The translations under genes were made by a program, and so were the position numbers. From Allochromatium tepidum (GTDB lineage: Bacteria; Pseudomonadota; Gammaproteobacteria; Chromatiales; Chromatiaceae), in the NCBI RefSeq assembly GCF_018409545.1, contig NZ_AP024563.1, forward strand, positions 2,000,755-2,064,754: a stretch of DNA of 64,000 bases, given 5' to 3'. Positions 35,798 through 47,000 of this stretch are shown one piece after another. Positions within the stretch are counted from its first letter, which is position 1. Each line of letters begins with the position of its first letter. The notes beneath the pieces are model-generated. The model was not told where the DNA came from. It did not search any database and saw only the letters and a program-made list of their open reading frames with translations.

Positions 35798-37222
35798 TCA
35801 GGGCTTGGGCAGCTTGAGCGCGTAGAACATCCGGGTATCGCCGCGCTGCACCAGCACGGCGGTCGCGCGTCCCGGTTCGATGGCCCCCAGGATACGCTCG
35901 AAGTCGGCGAGGTTGCCGACGGGCTGATTGTCGAGCATCAGGATCACATCGCCCGCGCTCAGACCGGCGGACGCCGCCGGCCCCTGATCGACCGACTCGA
36001 TCAGCACCCCGCCCTGCTCGATCTCGAACTGCTGACGCATCTCGGGCGTCAGATCACGCACCACCACACCGAGACGGTTGGCCGCCGGCTTGTCGGTCTG
36101 CCCCGGATCACCGGCCAATTGATCTTCCTCGGGCAGTTCCTGGATCTGGATCGTCAACTCGACCCGCTCGCCGCGACGCAGCACGATCAGTCTGGCGCTC
36201 TCGCCCACCGGGGTGGCACCGACCAAGGGCGGCAGACTGCTGGAGGTCGGCACATCGCGTCCGTTGTAGGAGAGGATCACATCGCCGGGTTCCAGCTTGG
36301 CGGCCGCCGCGGGACTGTCGGGCAGCACCTGGGCCACCAGGGCGCCGCGCGGCTGAGGCATCCCGAACGACTCGGCCAGTTCGCGCGTCACGTCCTGGAT
36401 CAGCACGCCCAGCCAGCCGCGGCTCACCCGCCCCTTGGTCTTGATCTGCTCGACCACGTCCATGGCGACCTCGATCGGGATGGCGAACGAGAGCCCCATG
36501 AAGCCGCCGGTCCGGCTGTAGATCTGGCTGTTGACGCCGACGACCGCGCCGTCGAGATTGAACAACGGCCCGCCCGAGTTGCCGGGATTGATGGCCACAT
36601 CGGTCTGGATGAAGGGCACATAGTTCTCGCTCGGCAGACTGCGCCCCTTGGCGCTGACGATGCCGGCCGTGGCCGAGGACTCGAAGCCGAAGGGCGAGCC
36701 GATGGCCAGCACCCATTCGCCGACCGCCAGATCCTTGCTCGAGCCGATGCGCACCGCCGGCAGTCCCTCGGCCTCGACCTTGAGCAGGGCGATGTCACTG
36801 CGTTTGTCGGTGCCGACCAGCTTGGCGACGAACTCGCGCCTGTCGCTGGTGCGCACGATGATCTCATCGGCACTCTCGACCACATGCGAGTTGGTCAGCA
36901 CATAGCCGTCACCGGAGACGAAGAAGCCCGAGCCGAGCGAGCGCGACTGGAGACTGTCGTCGGGGATGGCCCCCTCCTCGCCGAAGAAATGCCGGAACAG
37001 ATCCTCCAGCGGACTGCCCTCGGGCAGATTCGGGATGGAGAACTCACGCAGACGCCGCGAGACCGTGGGCGACTGCTTGGTGCTGATGTTGACCACGGCC
37101 GGTCCGTTTTCGGCGACCAGCCGGGTGAAGTCGGGCAGATCCCGACCGAGCGCCGGACCGACGGCCAGCAGACAGGCCAGGACGGCGACCGGGACGAGCG
37201 ACAGTCTGGATGTGGGGTGCAT
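35798..37222 (-). CDS. degP: DegP/MucD-type periplasmic serine protease
   Basis: 474 aa from ATG 37222 (GGAG upstream; the longer frame to 37360 has no signal sequence). Signal peptide 1-26; trypsin-like domain with His113 (TNSHVV), Asp143 (SDIALLK) and Ser216 (NPGNSGGPL); two PDZ domains follow. HtrA-type envelope quality-control protease, called mucD in Pseudomonas at this locus. It is the fifth gene of the rpoE operon, 29 bp after rseC. Confidence 0.96.
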   Translation of the reverse strand: MHPTSRLSLVPVAVLACLLAVGPALGRDLPDFTRLVAENGPAVVNISTKQSPTVSRRLREFSIPNLPEGSPLEDLFRHFFGEEGAIPDDSLQSRSLGSGFFVSGDGYVLTNSHVVESADEIIVRTSDRREFVAKLVGTDKRSDIALLKVEAEGLPAVRIGSSKDLAVGEWVLAIGSPFGFESSATAGIVSAKGRSLPSENYVPFIQTDVAINPGNSGGPLFNLDGAVVGVNSQIYSRTGGFMGLSFAIPIEVAMDVVEQIKTKGRVSRGWLGVLIQDVTRELAESFGMPQPRGALVAQVLPDSPAAAAKLEPGDVILSYNGRDVPTSSSLPPLVGATPVGESARLIVLRRGERVELTIQIQELPEEDQLAGDPGQTDKPAANRLGVVVRDLTPEMRQQFEIEQGGVLIESVDQGPAASAGLSAGDVILMLDNQPVGNLADFERILGAIEPGRATAVLVQRGDTRMFYALKLPKP

Positions 37223-37251
37223 GGAAACTCCGATTGATGAGTGTCGATCCT

Positions 37252-37722
37252 CTAGGGCGCGTCGGACAGGGTCACGGAGACTCGGGCGTCCAGGCGCCTC
37301 AGGATCACGGGTTGACGTTCGGGCCGTTGAATCAACGCCACACTGTAGCCGCGCAGCCACCAGAACGCCAGTGCCAGCCCGATCAGGGCGCCCAGGACGC
37401 TGGCGACCTCGGGATGCGTGCCGCCGAAGCGCTCGCCGACCGTGGCCCCGATGATCAATCCCAGGATCGGCACCAGATAGGCCGCGGCGGCGGTACGCAG
37501 CAACCCCTGTTCGCTGAGTCCGACGACGACCTCATCGCCGACCTGGGCGCCGATCGGATTGCGCGCCAGCAACTCCACAGGCCGGCGTCCGAAGACCCGC
37601 GCCAGGAGCGAGGTACCGCAGGCATTGTTGACGCTGCACTGACCGCAGGCGCTACGCCGCTCGGCCGTGACACGGGCCTGGTCGCCGACGAGGGCGATGA
37701 TGCGACCACGTTCTTCGATCAT
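37252..37722 (-). CDS. rseC: RseC/MucC family positive regulator of sigma-E
   Basis: 156 aa from ATG 37722. N-terminal cysteine cluster (SACGQCSVNNACGT), then two transmembrane segments (about 80-95 and 104-122), the RseC/SoxR-reducing-system family layout. Inner-membrane protein that modulates sigma-E and, in other bacteria, SoxR reduction. Lies between rseB and degP. Confidence 0.92.
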   Translation of the reverse strand: MIEERGRIIALVGDQARVTAERRSACGQCSVNNACGTSLLARVFGRRPVELLARNPIGAQVGDEVVVGLSEQGLLRTAAAAYLVPILGLIIGATVGERFGGTHPEVASVLGALIGLALAFWWLRGYSVALIQRPERQPVILRRLDARVSVTLSDAP

Positions 37723-37735
37723 GGTGTCGGGGCTC

Positions 37736-38731
37736 TCACTGAGTGGGCGGGTCGGCGCGATGGACGCCGGCGATGGCGGCCTGGACCGTGACCATCGGCA
37801 CCTCGCCGACGGCGGTGATCTGATGGCCATCGAACCGGCGACCGGCGGCATGGACCGAGCCGATGTTGGCGCCGCCCTCGAGTCCATCATCGCTCGCCGG
37901 TTCGATATAGATCGAATAGGACGAGAGACGATCGGTGAAGAGGAAGTGCTCGACGAAGGTGCCGTCGGCCTGACTGATCCGGTGCTGCATGACCAGGTCG
38001 AATCCGGACGGCATCGGCTCGAAACGCCACTGACTGCTCGGACTGGTCGCCGGTGCGCTGCGGACCGATCGAGCCGGTTCGAGCGATGCCTCGGGTCGGG
38101 GCGCCGTGGGCGCATTGAGCTTGATCGAGGTGAACATGAGCTGTTCGAGCGGCTCCTGCCGGCGGTCGATCAGATCGGACTTGAGCGGCAGCGCGGTCTC
38201 GCGGTCGATGTGGAATCGGTAGCCATAGCGCAGATCGTCCTTGGGCAGGATGCCGACGACCTCGGTCTCACGACCGGCGATGCGCGCCCGCCCCAGATAC
38301 TCGACACTGTAGTGGTCCTGTAGCGCTCCTGGATCGATCCCCTCGGTATCGAGAAAGCGTCCGCCCTGGCGCTCGACCGAGATTGGTCGCCCGTCGGTCA
38401 GGACACAGTTGACGCGATCCTTGCCGCTGGCCACCGCCCGGATCGGGCCGCTGAGAGCGATCAGGCGTTCCTCGACCTGCCCATCCTCGATGCGGTGGTC
38501 GAGGCTCAGGGTTTCGAGCCGGTTCTGATGCAGATAGACCAGGGTGCCTTCATAGCTCAGCGAGCGCACGGCCTCGGCCATGCGCGCGAGCAGCACGCTG
38601 GGTGAGACGCTGTCCGCGGCTGAATCCGGAGAGGCCTTCGCCTCGGCGCCCGGCGCCTGGAACGGCAACAGACAACACAGGCCCAGGGCCAGCCAATACG
38701 ACGCCCAGCGCCGATCAACGACCCGGTTCAT
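37736..38731 (-). CDS. rseB: Sigma-E factor regulatory protein RseB/MucB
   Basis: 331 aa from ATG 38731, overlapping the rseA end by 17 bases. Signal peptide to about residue 28, then the MucB/RseB two-domain lipoprotein-carrier-like fold (SYEGTLVYLHQNRLETLSLDHR, YGYRFHIDRETALPLKSDL). Periplasmic protein that binds RseA and shields it from proteolysis until envelope stress. Confidence 0.94.
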   Translation of the reverse strand: MNRVVDRRWASYWLALGLCCLLPFQAPGAEAKASPDSAADSVSPSVLLARMAEAVRSLSYEGTLVYLHQNRLETLSLDHRIEDGQVEERLIALSGPIRAVASGKDRVNCVLTDGRPISVERQGGRFLDTEGIDPGALQDHYSVEYLGRARIAGRETEVVGILPKDDLRYGYRFHIDRETALPLKSDLIDRRQEPLEQLMFTSIKLNAPTAPRPEASLEPARSVRSAPATSPSSQWRFEPMPSGFDLVMQHRISQADGTFVEHFLFTDRLSSYSIYIEPASDDGLEGGANIGSVHAAGRRFDGHQITAVGEVPMVTVQAAIAGVHRADPPTQ

Positions 38732-39275
38732 AGCCGACGAGCATCGCATAGGGCAGCAATCCATTGGCCCCGGTCGCCGGGGCCGTCGCTTGATGGGTGA
38801 CGAGATAACGGTTGAGCTTGCTGGCCAGCTCGGGGTGTTCCGGATGCCAGCGCTGGAGCGGAATGCTCTGACGCTCGATCAGATGGGCGGCCACGGGTCC
38901 AACGGCCGATGGATCTACGGCGTCGCCCACGAAGACGGGTGTCGCCAGGATGGCGACCAGTAGCCCCGAGGCGGCGAGCGCCAGACCGGCGTAGCGGCCC
39001 GTCCAGCGGTGCGGTGCGCGCTCCAAGCGCCGTGGACAGAGGATGGTCGGTTCGGTGGACAGGGCGTCGCGCACGCGGTCGGCCAGCGCGCGGGCGTTCG
39101 GATCGATCGCCTCGCCACGGATGGCCTGGCCGATGAGCGTGTAGCGTTCCCAGCACTCGCGCAGCTCGGAATCGGCAGCCAGGGTGTCGAGCAGAGCCGG
39201 TACCTGGGCCGGCGCCAGTTCGCCATCCTGTAAGGCGGAGAGTCGTTGTCTAGGCTCGTCGGTCATCGTCGTCAT
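38715..39275 (-). CDS. rseA: Anti-sigma-E factor RseA/MucA
   Basis: 186 aa. The N-terminal cytoplasmic anti-sigma domain (RQRLSALQDGELAPAQVPALLDTLA, CWERYTLIGQAIRGE) is followed by one transmembrane helix (about 94-115) and a periplasmic tail. Inner-membrane inhibitor of RpoE, cleaved under envelope stress. ATG 39266 three codons in is an alternative start. Sits 59 bp after rpoE. Confidence 0.94.
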   Translation of the reverse strand: MTTMTDEPRQRLSALQDGELAPAQVPALLDTLAADSELRECWERYTLIGQAIRGEAIDPNARALADRVRDALSTEPTILCPRRLERAPHRWTGRYAGLALAASGLLVAILATPVFVGDAVDPSAVGPVAAHLIERQSIPLQRWHPEHPELASKLNRYLVTHQATAPATGANGLLPYAMLVGYEPGR

Positions 39276-39334
39276 GCCTGAGCTGAGGGTTCTGACTTAA
39301 GGGACTCGCCGGCGGCGGCGAGTCCCACCTGGAC

Positions 39335-39913
39335 TCAGCCATCGAGCAATGGCCTGAGTCGCTTGTCGATGGCCTCGCGCGCGCGGAAGATCCGCGACCT
39401 GACGGTGCCGATGGGGCAGTTCATGGCCGTCGCGATCTCCTCGTAGCTCAGGCCCTCCAGCTCCCGGAGCACGATGGCCGTGCGCAGATCGTCCGGCAGG
39501 TCGTCGAGCGCGTGCTGAACCGTGGCGGCGATCTCGTCGCTGAGCAGATGACGCTCCGGGGTCGCGTGCTCGCGCAGCCGCCCGCCCATGTCCATCTGCT
39601 CGGCCACCTCGGCCTCGATGTCGTCGCCCGGCGGACGCCGACCCTGGGCCACCAGATGGTTCTTGACGGTATTGACCGCGATCCGGTAGAGCCAGGTGTA
39701 GAAAGCGCTCTCGCCGCGAAAGCCGGGCAGCGCGCGATAGGCCTTGATGAAGGCCTCCTGGGTCACGTCCATGACCTCGGCCGAGTCGCGCACATAGCGG
39801 GAGATCAGGTTCGACACCTTCTGCTGGTACTTGAGCACCAGCAGATCGAAGGCACGCTTGTCACCCGATTGGGCACGGTCGACCAGTTCATGATCGGTGT
39901 GTCGTTCACTCAT
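39335..39913 (-). CDS. rpoE: RNA polymerase sigma-E factor (RpoE/AlgU)
   Basis: 192 aa from ATG 39913 (MSERHTDHELVDRAQSGDKRAFDLLV), colinear with E. coli RpoE (191 aa). Region 2 has YVRDSAEVMDVTQEAFIKAYRAL, region 4 GLSYEEIATAMNCPIGTVRSRIFRARE. Extracytoplasmic-function sigma factor for envelope stress, followed by its regulators rseABC and its target degP. A sigma-E-like promoter lies upstream, indicating autoregulation. Confidence 0.97.
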   Translation of the reverse strand: MSERHTDHELVDRAQSGDKRAFDLLVLKYQQKVSNLISRYVRDSAEVMDVTQEAFIKAYRALPGFRGESAFYTWLYRIAVNTVKNHLVAQGRRPPGDDIEAEVAEQMDMGGRLREHATPERHLLSDEIAATVQHALDDLPDDLRTAIVLRELEGLSYEEIATAMNCPIGTVRSRIFRAREAIDKRLRPLLDG

Positions 39914-39954
39914 CACGACACACCACTCGCCTGGCCTGCCATCGGTTCCGTTGG

Positions 39955-39982
39955 CATGGACAATCCACCGCATGGGAAGTTC
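39955..39982 (-). promoter_or_regulatory. Probable sigma-E promoter of rpoE
   Basis: On the minus strand a perfect sigma-E -35 element, GAACTT (39982-39977), is followed by a 16-base spacer and TCCATG (39960-39955), partly matching the TCTRA -10. Spacing is canonical and the predicted start lies about 35 bases before the rpoE ATG. Autoregulation from such a promoter is known for rpoE/algU. Confidence 0.55.
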
Positions 39983-40032
39983 GTGGCCATCTGCATCGAT
40001 GACCGGTATTTTTCAGGATATGACACGGATAC

Positions 40033-40046
40033 TTGATCAAGATCAT
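40033..40046. promoter_or_regulatory. FNR/ANR-like box in the rpoE-nadB gap
   Basis: TTGAT-CAAG-ATCAT matches the FNR consensus TTGATnnnnATCAA in nine of ten positions, 50 bases upstream of the nadB ATG. Oxygen control of nadB would make sense, since NadB can use oxygen or fumarate, but a chance match is possible. Confidence 0.35.
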
Positions 40047-40095
40047 CAAATCGACGAGCTTACAGGGAATCCACAGCCATCACGGGTCCACCTCC

Positions 40096-41733
40096 ATGTC
40101 AGACGCCTGTCATCGCCACGATGTCCTGATCCTCGGCAGCGGCGCCGCCGGGTTGAGTCTCGCCCTGCGGCTTCCCGAGACGCTGTCCGTCGCGGTCGTC
40201 TCCAAGCGGGAGCTGCGCGAGGGCAGTACGCTCTATGCACAGGGCGGTATCTCGGCGGTGCTCGACGCCGGCGACTCCATCGAATCACACGTCCAGGACA
40301 CGCTCAAGGCCGGCGCCGGACTGTGCGATCGCGAGGTGGTGCGTCATGTCGTCGAACGCGGACCGGCCAACATCCGCTGGCTGCTCGACCAGGGGGTCGA
40401 GTTCACGCGCGACACCGAACATGGGGCCACGGGGGGCTATCATCTCACACGTGAGGGCGGTCACACACATCGGCGCGTGATCCATGCCGCCGATGCCACC
40501 GGACGCGCCATCTCCACCACGCTGGAAGGCCAGGTGCGCGCGCGCGCCAATGTGACGCTCTATGAGCAGCACATCGCGGTCGATCTCATCACGACCCGGC
40601 ATCTGCCGGGACAGGGCGGACATCGCTGTCTGGGCGCCTACATCCTCGATCGCGGCAGCGGCCGGGTCGAGACCTTCCTCGCCCGCTTCGTGGTGCTGGC
40701 GACCGGCGGGGCCAACAAGGTCTATCTCTACACCAGCAACCCGGACGTCTCCACCGGCGACGGCATCGCCATGGCCTGGCGCGCGGGCTGTCGGGTCGCC
40801 AACATGGAGTTCATGCAGTTCCATCCGACCTGTCTCTATCATCCGCAGGCGCGCTCCTTCCTCGTCACCGAGGCACTGCGCGGCGAGGGTGCGCGCTTGT
40901 TGCTGCCGGACGGGGAGCGTTTCATGCCGCGCTTCGATCCGCGCGCCGAGCTGGCCCCGCGCGACATCGTGGCGCGGGCCATCGACCATGAGATGAAGCG
41001 GCTGGGGAGCGAGTGCGTCTATCTCGACATCTCGCATCGTCCGGCCGAGTTCGTCGTCGAGCACTTCCCGACCATCCATGCGCGCTGTCTGGAACTGGGC
41101 ATCGACATCACCCGCGAGCCGATCCCGGTGGTGCCGGCGGCGCACTATACCTGCGGCGGGGTCATGGTCGACCGCTGGGCGCGCACCGACCTGCCCGGAC
41201 TCTATGCCAGCGGCGAGACCGCCTACACGGGTCTGCACGGGGCCAACCGCATGGCCAGCAACTCGCTGCTGGAATGTCTGGTCTACTCGGAGGCGGCGGC
41301 CGCCGACATCGTCCGTCTGTCGGCCGAGGTGCCGCACCCGCCTGAGGCGCCGCACTGGGACGAGAGCCGCGTCACCGAACCGGATGAGGAGGTGGTCGTC
41401 ACCCACAACTGGGACGAACTGCGGCGCTTCATGTGGGACTATGTCGGCATCGTGCGTACCAACAAGCGTCTGCGCCGCGCCAAGCGCCGCGCCGACCTGC
41501 TGGCGCAGGAGGTGATCGAGTACTACAGCAATTTCCGGGTCGGCAACGATCTGATCGAACTCAGGAATCTGCTGGAGGTCGCGGATCTCATCATCCAGTC
41601 GGCCCTGCGCCGGCGCGAGAGCCGCGGGCTGCATTACACCCTCGATCATCCCTTCAAGGACGCCGGCCAGCGCGCGCCGACCGTTCTCATCCCGGATGCC
41701 TATCAGCCGCGCAAAGGGGAACCTGATTATTAA
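40096..41733 (+). CDS. nadB: L-aspartate oxidase
   Basis: 545 aa from ATG 40096 (the frame is open to 40033 but residues before [10 protein letters not shown] are unconserved). FAD enzyme that oxidises aspartate to iminoaspartate for NAD synthesis. Motifs: [40 protein letters not shown], the succinate-dehydrogenase-like RGEGARLL, and [23 protein letters not shown]. Divergent from rpoE as in Pseudomonas. The last three codons (Pro-Asp-Tyr) and the TAA stop lie inside an IS1595 element inserted exactly at the original stop; without it the gene would end ...RKGE-TAG. Confidence 0.97.
   Translation: MSDACHRHDVLILGSGAAGLSLALRLPETLSVAVVSKRELREGSTLYAQGGISAVLDAGDSIESHVQDTLKAGAGLCDREVVRHVVERGPANIRWLLDQGVEFTRDTEHGATGGYHLTREGGHTHRRVIHAADATGRAISTTLEGQVRARANVTLYEQHIAVDLITTRHLPGQGGHRCLGAYILDRGSGRVETFLARFVVLATGGANKVYLYTSNPDVSTGDGIAMAWRAGCRVANMEFMQFHPTCLYHPQARSFLVTEALRGEGARLLLPDGERFMPRFDPRAELAPRDIVARAIDHEMKRLGSECVYLDISHRPAEFVVEHFPTIHARCLELGIDITREPIPVVPAAHYTCGGVMVDRWARTDLPGLYASGETAYTGLHGANRMASNSLLECLVYSEAAAADIVRLSAEVPHPPEAPHWDESRVTEPDEEVVVTHNWDELRRFMWDYVGIVRTNKRLRRAKRRADLLAQEVIEYYSNFRVGNDLIELRNLLEVADLIIQSALRRRESRGLHYTLDHPFKDAGQRAPTVLIPDAYQPRKGEPDY
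41714..41721. repeat. Target-site duplication, left copy
   Basis: AAGGGGAA directly before the left end of the insertion sequence, inside the last nadB codons. Identical to the right copy at 42757-42764. Eight bases is the duplication size of the IS1595 family. Confidence 0.9.
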
Positions 41734-42756
41734 CATAGCTCAGCTAGTTTGAGGAGGCGATGCGGCATTGGGGGTGTACGCACCGCGGCTTTGCCCAAGC
41801 GCGGCAGCATGGCGGCGAGGTCGAAGCGGCGATTGAAGCGATAGCAGAACTCGGCGAGGTGGCGCGGCAGATGCTTGCCGCTGAGATGATGGTAGGAGCC
41901 TTGCAGGCTGTTTTTGACGTTGCCCAGCACGGTATTGAGCCACTGGAACTCAGGAATCTCCATGCTGGGGTGGCCGCCGCCGGTGACGATCGGCTGGTGC
42001 TCGAATCCGGCCGCGGCGATGGCGCTGAAGCAGGACAATCCATCCGTGCGGATGAGGGCGCTGGGGTCAAAGTGGCGCTTGGCGAAGCGTTCGACCTCGG
42101 TTTTGCGGAAGCCGGCGACTTTACCCAAGCGCAGGCCGATGGGGTGGTTGTCCTCGTCGCACGAGAGCGCGGCGATGAATGGAACCTTGTTCGGTGAGCC
42201 GCGCCCGCGCTTGCCCCCGTGGTGCTCGCCGCCCCAGTAGGCGTCGTCGACCTCGATGACGCCGCTGAGCGGCGTTTGATCGTCGCGCTCTTTCATGACT
42301 TGCAACAATTTGTGCTTAACCCGCCACGCCGTCAAATAGGACACGCCCAGATGCCGTTTGAGCTCCAGGGCCGAGATCCCGTTTTTCTGCTGTGTCAGCA
42401 GAAACATCGCCGAAAACCAGGTCGTCAGCGGCAACTTGGTCGCCTCAAAGATCGTTCCGGCGATCAGTGAGGTTTGATGATGACAGTGGCGACACTGCAA
42501 CAGCGCCCGCGTGCGCAAGCGCACCGGCTCACCCGCGTGTCCGCAGCTCGGGCAGACGAAGCCTTGCGGCCAACGCCACTGTTCAAGGGCCTGTTTGCAC
42601 TGGTCCTCGGTTCCGTAGTTCTGGAGAAACTCCGGCAAACTCAAGCCTTTCTGAAACTGAATCGTGTTCTGAGGCATCAGCTGTCTCCGGTGAGTGGCAT
42701 CTACTGAGAGTGTAGACTAGAAGAGACGAGTCTGCTGAGGTTCGTAACTAATCAGG
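41722..42756. mobile_element. IS1595-family insertion sequence (1035 bp)
   Basis: Ends are defined by imperfect terminal inverted repeats of about 23 bp beginning CCTGATTA (41722-41744 and, inverted, 42734-42756; 18 of 23 positions match) and by a perfect 8-bp target duplication AAGGGGAA on both sides. It carries one transposase gene on the minus strand and nothing else. The undamaged duplication and intact transposase suggest a recent insertion. Confidence 0.93.
41730..42677 (-). CDS. IS1595-family transposase (DDNK group)
   Basis: 315 aa from ATG 42677 with GGAG upstream. N-terminal zinc ribbon (CPSCGHAG at about 42-49, QCRHCHH at about 61-67), an HTH-like region ([23 protein letters not shown]), then the ISXO2-like DDE domain: Asp in [14 protein letters not shown] (144/145), Asp212 in IRTDGLSCF, and the Asn253/Lys255 pair in [10 protein letters not shown]. 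Full length and uninterrupted, so probably active. Its stop codon lies inside the left terminal repeat and overlaps the nadB stop in antisense. Confidence 0.95.
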   Translation of the reverse strand: MPQNTIQFQKGLSLPEFLQNYGTEDQCKQALEQWRWPQGFVCPSCGHAGEPVRLRTRALLQCRHCHHQTSLIAGTIFEATKLPLTTWFSAMFLLTQQKNGISALELKRHLGVSYLTAWRVKHKLLQVMKERDDQTPLSGVIEVDDAYWGGEHHGGKRGRGSPNKVPFIAALSCDEDNHPIGLRLGKVAGFRKTEVERFAKRHFDPSALIRTDGLSCFSAIAAAGFEHQPIVTGGGHPSMEIPEFQWLNTVLGNVKNSLQGSYHHLSGKHLPRHLAEFCYRFNRRFDLAAMLPRLGKAAVRTPPMPHRLLKLAELC

Positions 42757-42764
42757 AAGGGGAA
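42757..42764. repeat. Target-site duplication, right copy
   Basis: AAGGGGAA immediately after the right end of the IS; the next bases, TAG, are the original nadB stop codon. Confidence 0.9.
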
Positions 42765-42776
42765 TAGGTTCTTACC

Positions 42777-42804
42777 GGACTCCAACACCCGGGGTGTGGA
42801 GTCC
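42777..42804 (+). terminator. Hairpin after the original nadB end
   Basis: GGACTCCAACACC pairs with GGTGTGGAGTCC (12 pairs, one bulged A). It would lie about ten bases after the ancestral nadB stop and 20 bases before the DUF3775 start. No T-run follows. The insertion sequence now separates it from nadB. Confidence 0.4.
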
Positions 42805-42823
42805 CGCCATCAGGAGTTCAGCG

Positions 42824-43216
42824 ATGAGTCTGTTACATATCGATCCCGAATCACTGTGCCGCATCGTCGAGAAGGCTCGCGAGTTCCAGGCAAAGGAGGA
42901 GGTCGTCCTGCCCGACGTTCCGGACAGCCCCTCCGAGGACTGGGCCTTGCAGATCCTGGCCGATCACAGCGAGGACCACAGCCTCGACGAGATGATCCAA
43001 GCCATCGGCGAGATGAGCCAGCGCCAGCGCGCCGAACTGGTGGCGCTGATGTGGCTCGGCCGGGGCGACTATGGGATCGAGGACTGGGAGACGGCGGTCG
43101 ATGACGCCATCGGCGACTATTCGCTCAATGCCGCCGCCTATCTGCTCGCGCACCCCATGGTCGCCAATGACCTCCAGGAAGGGCTGATCGCCCACGGCTA
43201 TTCCTGCGATGGCTGA
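42824..43216 (+). CDS. DUF3775 domain protein
   Basis: 130 aa from ATG 42824 (GGAG upstream). All-helical acidic protein; recognisable segments are LHIDPESLCRIVEKAREFQAKE, LVALMWLGRGDY and AAYLLAHPMVANDLQEGL, which match the DUF3775 family. No signal peptide or membrane segment and no known function. Convergent with dapB, ten bases apart. Confidence 0.8.
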   Translation: MSLLHIDPESLCRIVEKAREFQAKEEVVLPDVPDSPSEDWALQILADHSEDHSLDEMIQAIGEMSQRQRAELVALMWLGRGDYGIEDWETAVDDAIGDYSLNAAAYLLAHPMVANDLQEGLIAHGYSCDG

Positions 43217-43226
43217 TCGCGTTCCG

Positions 43227-44066
<840 letters not shown>

Positions 44067-47000
44067 TCAACCCGTCGCGGTCCGAATCCACTCGACCCGC
44101 TTGTACATGACCCCATAGTAAACCACCGGGATCACGACCAGCGTCAAGAGTGTCGAGACGAAGAGTCCGAACAGCAGCGCCACCGCCAGACCCGAGAAGA
44201 TCGGATCGTCGAGGATGAACACGGCTCCGGCCATGGCCGCCACAGCCGTCAGCGCAATCGGCTTGGCGCGCACCACGGCCGAGTCGATCACGGCCTGCTC
44301 CAGGCTCATCCCGGCACGCACCTGCTGGTTGATGAAGTCCACCAGCAGGATGGAGTTGCGCACGATGATGCCGGCGAGCGCGATCATGCCGATCATCGAG
44401 GTCGCGGTGAATTGTGCGCCCAGGATCGCGTGACCGGGCAGGATGCCGATCAGGGTCAGCGGGATCGGGGCCATGATCACCAGCGGCACCAGATAGCTGC
44501 GGAACTGCGCCACCACCAGCAGATAGATCAGCACCAGCCCCACGCCATAGGCCGCGCCCATGTCGCGGAAGGTCTCGTATGTGACCTGCCATTCGCCGTC
44601 CCACTTGAGGCTGTAGTCGTAGGGATTGGTCGGCGCCTGACGATACCACTGCTCCAGACCCAGTTCGTCGCTCAGGGTGCCGGCAATCTCGAACAGACCA
44701 TAGAGGGGGCTGTCGGTCTCTCCGGCCATGTCGCCGGTCACATAGACCACGGGCAGCAGATCCTTGTGATGGATGCTGTGCTCGCGCGTGCCCTCGACCA
44801 CCGTGACGATCTCGGACAGGGGCACCAGCCGGCCGGTCTCGGAGCGCACGCGCAGGGCCAGCACCTGTTCCAGATCCGCCTTGTCGGCCTCGCTGTACTC
44901 GACCCGGATCGGCACGGCGTACTTGACGTTGGCCCCGTGCAGGAAGCTCATGTCCTCGCCGTCAAGCACCGTGGCCAGCGCGGTCGAGACGCTCGACTGG
45001 GCCACGCCGAGCCGCGCGGCCTTGGCCCGGTCGACCACCAGGGTCAGCTTGCGCGAGGCGAACTCGACCGAGTCGTCGACATCGACGATGTCCGGCGTCC
45101 CCTCGAAGGTCGCGCGCACCTGACGCGCCATGGCGATCTGGCCGTCGTAGTCGAGTCCATAGATTTCAGCCACCAGCGGCGAGAGCACCGGCGGACCGGG
45201 CGGGATCTCGACCAGCTTGGCGTTGCCGTCGTAGCGACGCGCGATCTCCTGCAAGGGGGCGCGCAGTTCCAGGGCAATGGCGTGGCTCTTCTGATCGCGA
45301 TGATGGGCGTCGACCAGGTTGACCTGGATATCGCCCAGATGCGCGCCCTCACGCAGATAGTACTGACGCACCAGGCCGTTGAAGTTGATCGGCGCGGCAG
45401 TGCCGGCATAGATCTGATAGTCGCTGACCTCGGGCACGGTCTCCAGATACTCGCCCATCTCGCTCAGGACGCGCAGTGTCTGTTCGAGACTTGTTCCTTC
45501 CGGCATGTCGAGCACCACCTGGAACTCGCTCTTGTTGTCGAAGGGGAGCATCTTGAGCACCACGGTACGGTTGACCGCGAGCCAGATCGAGCCGGCGATC
45601 AGCAGCAGGATGGCGCCGAGCAGCAGCCGGCGGTTGAGAGGCCCGCGCCGACCGATCAGAAAGGGTCCGATCAGACGCTGGAAGACCGCGTTCAGCCGTT
45701 GGGAACCGCCCTCATGATCGCGGCTGCTTCCTGTCGGAGCGTGCGCGTGCGCCGGATGATGACGCCCGAGCATCCGGTTGGTCATCCAGGGCGTGAAGAC
45801 GAAGGCCACCACCAGCGAGATCAGCATTCCCATCGAGGCATTGATCGGGATCGGACTCATGTACGGCCCCATCAGTCCGCTGACGAAGGCCATCGGCAAC
45901 AGGGCGGTGATGACGGTGAAGGTGGCCAGGATGGTCGGCCCACCAACTTCATCGACCGCGCGCGGCATCAGGTCGAGCAGCGAGCCGCGGCTCATGGCCA
46001 TGTGACGATGGATGTTCTCGACCACCACGATGGCGTCGTCGACCAGGATGCCGATCGAGAAGATGAGCGCGAACAGCGACACCCGGTTGAGCGTGAAGCC
46101 CCAGGCCCAGGAGGCGAAGAGCGTCAGCGCCAGGGTCACGATCACGGCGGCACCGACGATGATGGCCTCGCGCCAGCCGATGGCGAACAGTACCAGCAGC
46201 ACCACGGACGCCGTGGCGAAACTGAGCTTGCTGATGAGCTTCTTCGCCTTGGCGTCAGCGGTCGCGCCATAGTCGCGGGTGATGGTGACTTCGACCCCGT
46301 CGGGGATGAACAGCCCCTTGAGCTGCTCGAAGCGCTCGCTCACAGCGGCGGCCACCTCGACGGCGTTGACGCCGGCCTGCTTGGCCACGGCGATGGTCAC
46401 GGCCGGGCGCGTCCAACCGGTGGCGACACCCGACGGCGCAGCACCCGGACCGGCACCCATGAGGACATAGCTGTCCGGCTGTTCGGGACCGCGCTCGAGC
46501 GTAGCGACATCGCGCAGATAGACCGGCCGCCCCTCATGCACCCCGACCACCAGCTCGCCGATCGCCTCGACCGAGGTCAGGAAGGTGCCGGCCTGGACCA
46601 GGATCTCCCGGTTGTCGGCGGTGACGCTCAGATCGTCGGCGATGCGGTTGCCGGCCTGGAGTGCGCGGCGCAGTCCATCGAGATCCAGCCCGTGGGCGGC
46701 GAGTGCCTCGGGATGGAGCAGGACGCGCACCAGTTGCGCCGGCGCGCCGAGCGTATAGACGTTGCGCGTTCCCGGGACGCGCTTGAGCTCCTGCTCGATG
46801 GCATGGGCGACCTGACCCAGTTCATAGGCCCCGACCGTCTCGTCCTCGGACCAGAGGGTGGCGGTCAGAATCGGTACGTCGTCGATACCCATGGGCTTGA
46901 CGATGGGCGTGCCCACGCCCAGGTTCGGCGGCAGCCAGTCCTGATTGGACATGACCTTGCTGAAGAGGCGAACGACGGCCTCGGTGTTGTCCTCGCCGAC

